Part shown: one piece after another, positions 1 through 5,436 of the stretch
Layout of the letters: each line of letters begins with the position of its first letter
Position numbering within the stretch: position 1 is the first letter of the stretch
Assembly (NCBI GenBank): GCA_900759225.1
Contig: CAAEUM010000032.1
Span: 1-6,884 of the forward strand
Length of the DNA stretch: 6,884 bases
From: Lachnospiraceae bacterium
GTDB lineage: Bacteria > Bacillota > Clostridia > Lachnospirales > Lachnospiraceae
Direction: 5' to 3'
The notes under the pieces: model-generated
Database searches by the model: none
Seen by the model: the letters and a program-made list of their open reading frames with translations, nothing else
What the model was told of the DNA's origin: nothing
Translations under genes and position numbers: made by a program

Positions 1-1689
1 ATTCTGTCTGCCGCCCTCCTGGGACTCCAAATTTCCGCGCATACTTACAATGAACAGCTGTACCGGGCAGTTACCGGAAATCTATCCTTTTCCTCCCACA
101 CAATTTCAAATTCCTTACAGTCAATCGAAACAATGTCTTCTGTAGCTATTTCATCTGATACCATTCAAAATCCATTATCACAAATTAATCAATCTACCGA
201 TGGCATTGTCTGGTCTAACTCCAACCGGGAATTAAATCTGTCTATCAGTAATTTTCAGCAAACCTACGAAAAGAAAGGTGTTTCCTGTATTCTTCTTTAC
301 AATCAATATTTCCGGAATACTACCGACTTTTCTATTTTAAACAAAACTGATTCTAAACTCCTTGAACAGGCTATAAACAACGCCCGGGAAAAAAATGGCG
401 CTGTCTCATGGACGATCAGCCCGGAAGATAATCTTGCTATTCTTGGAAGAAGTGTACGGCGCATTTCCAATCTGGATTTAAGTCATATCGGTGATTTACT
501 GATTTTTGTTGATTTAAACCGGATTGTTGCTGATGCCAACCTTGCTGTAACCACCTATGCAGATTCCCAATACATCCTTTATGATAAAGACCAATTAATT
601 TACACCTCACCCGGCCTTTCCCAGGAGCAGGCTGCACAGTTTTACCACTCTATGCAGAGCGGGAATTCTTACCAGATTATCCGAAATAATGGAGACAGTT
701 ATTTTATTGTTAAAAACGAAATCCCGTATTACGGCTGGACATACATCAATCTAATCCCCTACAGTCAGATTGCGAACTCCACCCGAATCTCTCACTATAT
801 GATCGCAGCAATACTTGCCCTGGGGCTTTGGCTTTCATTAAGCCTTACAAAACATATGCTTCGTTATATCCTTCGTGATTTTAATCTATTAATGAAAAAA
901 ATGGAATTGTTCAGCAATAACGGACTGGAAATGCCTCAGATCGATGTAGATTACAGCCTTCGCCATGATGAGATCAGCCGCCTTCACCAGCATTTTGATG
1001 CCATGGCAAAGCGGATACAGGATTTAGTTCAGAAAAATTATGTCAGCGAAATTTTACGGCGTGATGCCAGTTTAAAGGCTTTGAAAGCACAGATCAATCC
1101 CCACTTCCTCTACAACACACTGGAAACCATTAACTGGAGAGCCAAAGCCTTAAAAGATACGCAGATTTCTTCCATGGTGGAATCTCTAGGGACACTGCTC
1201 CGCGCTACTTTAAGCAATAAAAAAAAGCTTGTTCCCCTATCTCAGGAATTAGAGCTTGCAGAATGTTATATGAATATCCAGAAAATACGGTTTGAAGACC
1301 GTCTTTCCTTCCATGTTGCCTGTGAAAATGGATTAGAAGAGATCCTCATACCGCCTTTAACGATTCAACCGCTTTTGGAAAACGCCATTCGCTATGGATT
1401 GGAGGAAATGACAGAAACCTGTGAGATTGGCCTTTCTGTATTTCAAAAAACCGAGCATCTGATCATAGAGGTATCCAATGAAGGGTCTATTTTTAAAGAA
1501 AATCTCTTAGAATTACTTCAAAATGGTTCTCAAAGCTCGCACGGCTTCGGTATTGGATTAGTAAATATACACCAGCGAATCCAGATCCTTTTTGGAGAAG
1601 AATTTGGCCTTTCCTTCACCAACCGAAATGATAATGCCATTGCCATCATTACCATACCCTATACTGCAAAGGAGAATGATAAATGCTGA
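1..1689 (+). CDS. Sensor histidine kinase, YesM/LytS-like (His_kinase family), 5' end outside window
   Basis: Membrane sensor kinase that should autophosphorylate on histidine and pass phosphate to the regulator encoded next. The frame is open from base 1 (562 residues visible), so the ATG at 133 is internal; the true start lies to the left. Residues 1-11 are hydrophobic and look like the end of the first membrane segment. An extracellular sensor region follows (about 12-265), then a second membrane segment (about 267-283), a HAMP-like/helical linker (284-360), and the kinase core. Visible motifs are QINPHFLYNTLE with phospho-acceptor His368 (codon 1102-1104), the N box PLLENAIRYG with Asn461, and the glycine box HGFGIGL at 514-520. 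The usual DNGxG motif reads NEGSI (493-497). Typical members are about 580-600 residues, so only a few tens are missing. The ligand is unknown; sugar or peptide sensing is the family norm. Confidence 0.93.
   Translation: MLSAALLGLQISAHTYNEQLYRAVTGNLSFSSHTISNSLQSIETMSSVAISSDTIQNPLSQINQSTDGIVWSNSNRELNLSISNFQQTYEKKGVSCILLYNQYFRNTTDFSILNKTDSKLLEQAINNAREKNGAVSWTISPEDNLAILGRSVRRISNLDLSHIGDLLIFVDLNRIVADANLAVTTYADSQYILYDKDQLIYTSPGLSQEQAAQFYHSMQSGNSYQIIRNNGDSYFIVKNEIPYYGWTYINLIPYSQIANSTRISHYMIAAILALGLWLSLSLTKHMLRYILRDFNLLMKKMELFSNNGLEMPQIDVDYSLRHDEISRLHQHFDAMAKRIQDLVQKNYVSEILRRDASLKALKAQINPHFLYNTLETINWRAKALKDTQISSMVESLGTLLRATLSNKKKLVPLSQELELAECYMNIQKIRFEDRLSFHVACENGLEEILIPPLTIQPLLENAIRYGLEEMTETCEIGLSVFQKTEHLIIEVSNEGSIFKENLLELLQNGSQSSHGFGIGLVNIHQRIQILFGEEFGLSFTNRNDNAIAIITIPYTAKENDKC
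1668..1674 (+). promoter_or_regulatory. Ribosome binding site of the response regulator
   Basis: AAAGGAG ends 8 nt before the ATG at 1683, a strong Shine-Dalgarno at good spacing. It sits inside the last codons of the kinase gene. The kinase stop (TGA, 1687-1689) lies 7 bp into the regulator, so the two genes are translated from one mRNA and probably coupled. This fixes the regulator start. Confidence 0.85.
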
Positions 1690-3185
1690 AACTGATTATT
1701 GCAGATGATGAACGAATTATCCGGGAAACTATTTCCAACATTATTGATTGGAAACAATATGATATTCAGTTAGTGGGATTATGTAAAAACGGGCTGGAAA
1801 CCTATGATATGATCCTTGACGAGTCTCCTGATATTGTGTTGACTGATATACGGATGCCCGGAATGGACGGACTGGAACTGATACGCAGGATTTCAGAAAT
1901 GGATCTGAATACCCAATTTATCATTCTTTCCGGCTACGGTGAATTTGAATATGCAAAAACCGCCATGAAATATGGCGTACGTCATTATCTGTTAAAGCCC
2001 TGCAGCGAAATACAGATCCTGGAAAGTATCCAGGATATTGCCCAAGACTGTTATCAGAAAAGCAGTACAGAGCACTCTCATCCTGCTATGAACAGTATCC
2101 GTCACAATGTCATTTTCACCATTTTAAATAATGCAATCTGCCAAAACAGGCCATACAATGAGATTATGCAGGACTATGAGCCTTACATAGACTTCTATAC
2201 TTCATCCTATCATCTATTTTATGTATATTTCTTGGAAAAAGGAGACTTAAAGGAATTTTTACAGCAATTAAAACAGTACGCTGCTGCTCATGTTCCGGAA
2301 GTAACCATCCATGGCATCTATGTCAACTGTACGTTGCTGCTTTTCTTTAAGGAGTTTTCTGGAAATTATCAGGATTTAACTTCTTTTCTCATTAATATGA
2401 AACTTACAGGACGCAGCCCTTCCCTGGAGACAGAAGATATTTCCTTTAAAAATCTTCAAACCCTTCTGGAAACCATTCTTGATAAAGTAAAACGCTTCAG
2501 CATGATTTACTACATTAATGATTTTCACATCCTGTCCAGCTGTAACTACAGCTTTATTATGACCGAAGCAGAGCGGCAGCTGTCTATTACGCTGAAAAAC
2601 GGAACCACAGAACAGATTGACAGCCTGATCGAACTGCTTTCCAGCGTAAATGACCTTTCCTTTTTAAAACAGCTTTCTACCTCCCTGATGCTTAAGATCG
2701 CTTCAGCTGACAATCGGCTTTCTACTATGGATATGACCGAATGGCTTCTGAATGTTTCTAATGAAATGGATCTGGAACAGCTTAAACTAATTCTGGCGCA
2801 AAAACTGCGGCTCCTTCTGTCAGCCAAGCCAAAGGATTCCACTGCAGGTACCCTGACTCGACAGATTTGTACTTATGTAAACGAGCACCTTTCTGACCCT
2901 CATTTAACTTTAAAGCAAATTGCAGAGCAGCATCTTTTTATGACTACAGATTATGTCAGCAAAAAGTTTTTAAAAGAAACCGGAACCCGTTTTTCCAACT
3001 ATCTTACAGATGTCCGAATTGAACATGCAAAGCAGCTGTTAATTTCCATGGGCAATGATAAAATCCAAACAATTGCAGAACAGGTAGGATGCGGAAATAA
3101 CCCCCAATACTTCTCACAGCTATTTAAGAAAAAAACAGGTATGACACCCAGCGCTTATATCAGCAAATTTCACGGTGAAGGGTAA
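1683..3185 (+). CDS. Response regulator with receiver domain and AraC-type DNA-binding domain (YesN-like)
   Basis: Transcription factor, partner of the kinase immediately upstream (7-bp overlap). The receiver domain spans residues 1-120 and has the full set of conserved residues: acidic pair Asp8/Asp9, phospho-acceptor Asp55 in LTDIRMPGMDG, Ser83 in ILSGYGEF, and Lys105 in LLKP. A middle region (about 125-385) with no recognised motif follows; this long spacer is usual in YesN-like regulators. After a short polar linker (about 379-390) the C-terminus (391-500) carries two helix-turn-helix units: LTLKQIAEQH onward (408-434) and IQTIAEQVGCGNNPQYFSQLFKKKTG (461-486), the latter matching the AraC/XylS signature, ending in MTPSAY. 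Length of 500 is normal. Regulators of this class usually activate an adjacent ABC sugar transporter; none is visible here, so the target is probably to the left. The stop is TAA. Confidence 0.95.
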   Translation: MLKLIIADDERIIRETISNIIDWKQYDIQLVGLCKNGLETYDMILDESPDIVLTDIRMPGMDGLELIRRISEMDLNTQFIILSGYGEFEYAKTAMKYGVRHYLLKPCSEIQILESIQDIAQDCYQKSSTEHSHPAMNSIRHNVIFTILNNAICQNRPYNEIMQDYEPYIDFYTSSYHLFYVYFLEKGDLKEFLQQLKQYAAAHVPEVTIHGIYVNCTLLLFFKEFSGNYQDLTSFLINMKLTGRSPSLETEDISFKNLQTLLETILDKVKRFSMIYYINDFHILSSCNYSFIMTEAERQLSITLKNGTTEQIDSLIELLSSVNDLSFLKQLSTSLMLKIASADNRLSTMDMTEWLLNVSNEMDLEQLKLILAQKLRLLLSAKPKDSTAGTLTRQICTYVNEHLSDPHLTLKQIAEQHLFMTTDYVSKKFLKETGTRFSNYLTDVRIEHAKQLLISMGNDKIQTIAEQVGCGNNPQYFSQLFKKKTGMTPSAYISKFHGEG

Positions 3186-3222
3186 AAAACTGCCTGAATC
3201 CCTCATCCAGACAGTCCCTTTT
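3184..3222 (-). terminator. Rho-independent terminator of the minus-strand unit, possibly weakly bidirectional
   Basis: Read on the minus strand, ACTGTCTG (3215-3208) pairs with CAGGCAGT (3196-3189) in an 8-bp stem with one G-U wobble and an 11-nt loop, followed directly by a T run (3188-3184). On the plus strand the wobble becomes a C-A mismatch and only TTTT (3219-3222) follows after CCC, so termination of the regulator transcript would be weaker. The hairpin loop contains the amidase stop codon (3203-3205) and the T run reaches the regulator TAA (3183-3185). Found by eye; no folding energy was calculated. Confidence 0.6.
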
Positions 3223-3922
3223 CCATATTCAAATATTCCATGATCCCCACATGGAGCGTCCAGGCCATACGGTCCTGGTAGCCTTCTGTCTCCAGAAGGG
3301 ATGCTTCTGCGCGATTGCTTAAAAAGCCGCACTCCACAATTACAATGGGCTGCTTTACATGGAGAAGAAGATAATAATTATCATTGGGCTTTGGCTGCCG
3401 GCTGTTCTTCTCCCCCAGAACATAATCGAAACGCTTCTGCAGGATCTCTGCTGCAGCCCTTCCTCTCTGGGAGGTTTTATAGTAAAACACCTGTCCTCCA
3501 GCTACATATTCTTCATGATAGCTGTTCTGGTGGATACTCACTGCCAGCTGAGGCCTTGCTTCATTCGTAAGCTCACACCGCTTCTTCATATCCGCCATTT
3601 TTTTATGGCCATCTCCTGCCGAATACAGCCCGCCTTCGCCATCTCTGGTAAGGATCACCTCCACATCCGATGCCTCCAGATAGGCCTTCAGCTTTTTAGC
3701 AATCGCTAGATTAATGTCCTTTTCCAGCTGCCCGCCAATCCCCACCTTTCCCGGGTCATTCCCGCCATGGCCCGCATCCAGCACTACCACCGGCTTTTCC
3801 CTTCCGGTCTTACCTTCTGTTTTCACCGGAACCGCTGCCAATGTTCCTGTATGCCACGAAATCAGTGTCACCACAAGCAGCATAGTGATTCCCATTATGT
3901 TCTGCCACCTGGACTGCCGCAT
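3203..3922 (-). CDS. cwlD: N-acetylmuramoyl-L-alanine amidase, CwlD-like (Amidase_3)
   Basis: Zinc amidase predicted to cut the bond between muramic acid and the L-Ala of peptidoglycan stems. In Bacillus, CwlD does this in the forespore wall and, with deacetylase PdaA, yields the muramic-delta-lactam of spore cortex. The 239 residues (B. subtilis CwlD is about the same) begin with a signal or anchor segment (basic Arg2/Arg5, hydrophobic 10-22), then the catalytic domain (about 44-233). Zinc ligands are His52 in LDAGHGGNDPG, Glu67 in LEKDINL and His131 in SIHQNS; the catalytic Glu is Glu197 in IVECGFLSN. CwlD-like rather than generic features are the YS..G..KKMADMKKR stretch (100-115), GGQVFYY (142-148), and a C-terminus without cell-wall-binding repeats. 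It is third in the unit, 40 bp after the phosphoesterase. A second possible start is Met10 (3895). A vegetative amidase is the alternative. Confidence 0.88.
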   Translation of the reverse strand: MRQSRWQNIMGITMLLVVTLISWHTGTLAAVPVKTEGKTGREKPVVVLDAGHGGNDPGKVGIGGQLEKDINLAIAKKLKAYLEASDVEVILTRDGEGGLYSAGDGHKKMADMKKRCELTNEARPQLAVSIHQNSYHEEYVAGGQVFYYKTSQRGRAAAEILQKRFDYVLGEKNSRQPKPNDNYYLLLHVKQPIVIVECGFLSNRAEASLLETEGYQDRMAWTLHVGIMEYLNMEKGLSG

Positions 3923-3932
3923 CTGCCACCTG
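3901..3932 (-). repeat. 11-bp direct repeat at the amidase start
   Basis: TCTGCCACCTG (plus-strand reading) occurs at 3901-3911 and again at 3922-3932, separated by 10 bp. On the coding strand each copy reads CAGGTGGCAGA and includes an AGGTGG Shine-Dalgarno-like core. One copy lies just before the 3922 ATG; the other lies within codons 4-8, 9 nt before the Met10 codon. Confidence 0.8.
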
Positions 3933-3937
3933 CCCCC
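3926..3937 (-). promoter_or_regulatory. Ribosome binding region of the amidase gene
   Basis: Minus-strand GGGGGCAGGTGG precedes the ATG at 3922. Its GGGGG part (3937-3933) lies 10 nt from the ATG, while AGGTGG (3931-3926) lies only 3 nt away, which is too close to be ideal. The same AGGTGG recurs 21 bp downstream at good spacing from Met10, so this site does not settle the start alone. The charged N-terminus supplied by the 3922 start favours it. Confidence 0.45.
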
Positions 3938-3962
3938 GGGATCTTATTTCAATATATGAGGC

Positions 3963-5423
3963 CTAATCCACATTCAGAACATTGTAATCGCGCACTGCAT
4001 CCTCTACTACATACTCCAGATGCTCAAACAGCACCATTGGATAACCATATTCCTTCCAAAGCCCATAGCCCGGCTTCTTAATTTCCTGAGCTACCGCCTC
4101 ATAGGCCTTTCCTCCATAGCTGGCTGCATTCAGGTTTGCATAAACCTCTGACATCTGCTCCTTTTCCTGCTCTGTAAGCTTCACATACACACTGCCCCGC
4201 TCTGCATCCTTTGAATTTTTCATGGCATCATATGCCTGGTTAAAGAAAATGCGCTTCAGCACAGACGGGCTGTATGTATTAAAGTTTAAAAGATTCTCGT
4301 CCTGGCTTTGCTTCCCCCTTGCCCAGCCTTCCATGTCCACAGCCTGAGTCCTGTAGTGAAAGCTGTCATCCTCCATATACTCCAGAATACCATACTGACA
4401 GGGGGGCGTAGTCAGGGAACTGGTGACGATCTCGTAAATCCCAATATCCTCATGCTGCATAAAATGCTGTACATGAAGATGTCCGCTGATAAACAGAGGG
4501 ATATTTTCAGCCTCCAGCATCTGTATCAGCTCTTCACTGTGTTCAATGGTGCAGTCTCCCACATAAACCTTGCTCTGGTCCAGCAGGTTATGATGTCCTA
4601 CCGGAAGAATAGCCACTGCATCCTTTCTTGCCTGCTTCAGCTGCTCTGCGATCCACTCATAGGTTTCCGTCTTTATCATGCCGCCCACCTTATTTTTAGA
4701 TGAATACTGACAGGTATCCAGCATCATAAGTCGCATGGAAGGCCCCAGATCATAGGTATAGCTTAGAGAAGCCGGATCCCTGCTTAAGGCCTCCCTGTAT
4801 CCAAATTCATTGTAGATCCGGGCAAAGTCCTCCGGTGAAACAGGTTCTGCCGGGTAACGCTCATCTCCCTGGTACACCGAAGCAGAGGGATTATTGATAT
4901 CATGGTTTCCCGGTATCACAACTACGGTAACACCTGCCTGCTCCAAAAGCTCCAGCTTTCCGGCAAGCTCCTCATGACTCTTCTTTTCCCCCTCAAGACT
5001 CAAGTCGCCGCTTAAAATCAGCACATCAGGGCTTTCCAGCTGAATCTGTTCAAAGGCCGCATCTGTAATCTCCCACACATAATTGGTCAGCTTTCCATCC
5101 CCATGCTCCACCATATTTAAAAAGCCTGGCCCCATATCAGTCAGTGAAGACGCCAGGTAATGAATATCTGTCATGATCACTGCCCGGGTCCCTCCCTTTA
5201 AAGGCTCTGCCTTCTCCTTCTTTTTTGCATTTGGAAACGGTTCTATCTTATCTGGAGGCGGAAGCTCCGGTTTTTGCGTCTCCTCCACGCTGCTTTCCAC
5301 CAGGGTACTTTCTCCTTCTGTCTGACTTTCTGCATTTCTGCTGCCCGAAAGCATGGCACAGCCGGAAAGCATCGCACACGTCCCAAGAGCTGCAAGCCCC
5401 ACTGCCCAATTTTTCCCTTTCAT
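3963..5423 (-). CDS. Surface lipoprotein metallophosphoesterase (calcineurin-like, CpdA/COG1409-type)
   Basis: Two-metal phosphoesterase predicted to be tethered to the outer face of the membrane; its substrate cannot be told from sequence. I choose the ATG at 5423 (486 aa) because it overlaps the upstream stop as ATGA and directly starts a lipoprotein signal (Lys2, Lys4, hydrophobic 6-19, lipobox L-S-G-Cys22). The in-frame ATG at 5462 would add 13 residues but lacks a good Shine-Dalgarno. After Cys22 comes a polar, Glu/Pro/Lys-rich linker (about 28-77). The catalytic domain (about 78-345) has the full motif set: TDIHY (Asp86, His88), LSGDLS (Asp140), IPGNHDIN (Asn173, His174), PVGHHN (His277) and SGHLHVQH (His315, His317). 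A largely helical C-terminal region (about 346-486) has no motif I recognise. Relatives include cyclic-nucleotide, nucleotide and phospholipid/teichoic phosphodiesterases. Confidence 0.92.
   Translation of the reverse strand: MKGKNWAVGLAALGTCAMLSGCAMLSGSRNAESQTEGESTLVESSVEETQKPELPPPDKIEPFPNAKKKEKAEPLKGGTRAVIMTDIHYLASSLTDMGPGFLNMVEHGDGKLTNYVWEITDAAFEQIQLESPDVLILSGDLSLEGEKKSHEELAGKLELLEQAGVTVVVIPGNHDINNPSASVYQGDERYPAEPVSPEDFARIYNEFGYREALSRDPASLSYTYDLGPSMRLMMLDTCQYSSKNKVGGMIKTETYEWIAEQLKQARKDAVAILPVGHHNLLDQSKVYVGDCTIEHSEELIQMLEAENIPLFISGHLHVQHFMQHEDIGIYEIVTSSLTTPPCQYGILEYMEDDSFHYRTQAVDMEGWARGKQSQDENLLNFNTYSPSVLKRIFFNQAYDAMKNSKDAERGSVYVKLTEQEKEQMSEVYANLNAASYGGKAYEAVAQEIKKPGYGLWKEYGYPMVLFEHLEYVVEDAVRDYNVLNVD
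5343..5378 (-). repeat. Tandem 18-bp duplication encoding CAMLSG twice, spanning the lipobox
   Basis: On the coding strand two adjacent 18-base units (5378-5361 and 5360-5343) encode Cys-Ala-Met-Leu-Ser-Gly each, residues 16-21 and 22-27 of the phosphoesterase. They differ at two third-codon positions only (GCG/GCC and TCC/TCG). The first unit plus the Cys that opens the second forms the LSG-Cys22 lipobox. Cys16 is preceded by L-G-T, a poor lipobox, so Cys22 is the likely lipidated residue. Confidence 0.8.
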
Positions 5424-5436
5424 ACTTGATCGCCCC
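5420..5436 (-). promoter_or_regulatory. ATGA stop/start overlap coupling the GH18 and phosphoesterase genes
   Basis: On the minus strand the GH18 gene ends in GTATGA: its TGA (5422-5420) overlaps the ATG (5423-5421) of the lipoprotein gene. A GGGG (5436-5433) lies 9 nt before this ATG and can act as a weak Shine-Dalgarno. This arrangement is typical of translational coupling and sets the lipoprotein start. Confidence 0.75.

Noticed and set aside
133..135. ATG at 133 as the start of the histidine kinase
   Set aside because: The frame is open back to base 1 with a hydrophobic segment and sensor-like sequence, and no Shine-Dalgarno precedes this ATG. The gene is simply cut by the window edge.
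2538..2553. 6-bp inverted repeat AGCTGT-AACT-ACAGCT inside the response regulator
   Set aside because: It is short, lies in mid-gene, has no T run and no promoter nearby; chance in coding DNA is the simplest explanation.
3282..3299. Perfect 7-bp hairpin CCTTCTG-TCTC-CAGAAGG inside the amidase gene
   Set aside because: It has a good stem and tetraloop but no T run on either strand, and it encodes the well-aligned LLETEGYQ stretch. It is probably chance, although it could slow plus-strand read-through.
3923..3962. Possible internal promoter between the phosphoesterase and amidase genes (TTGAAA-like hexamer near 3945-3952)
   Set aside because: At 16-18 bp downstream the sequence is the G-rich ribosome binding region, with no -10-like element. 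There is no supportable sporulation-sigma motif either.
3301..4081. Several overlapping plus-strand open frames of 81-116 codons (3301-3570, 3359-3709, 3714-3959, 3767-4081)
   Set aside because: They are antisense to the amidase and the 3' end of the phosphoesterase gene, lack clear Shine-Dalgarno sites, and have Pro/His/Cys-rich compositions typical of shadow frames.
4308..4703. 131-codon plus-strand frame, and a similar 126-codon frame at 5843-6223
   Set aside because: Both are antisense to strongly motif-supported genes, cover catalytic motifs of those genes on the other strand, and resemble no protein family I know.
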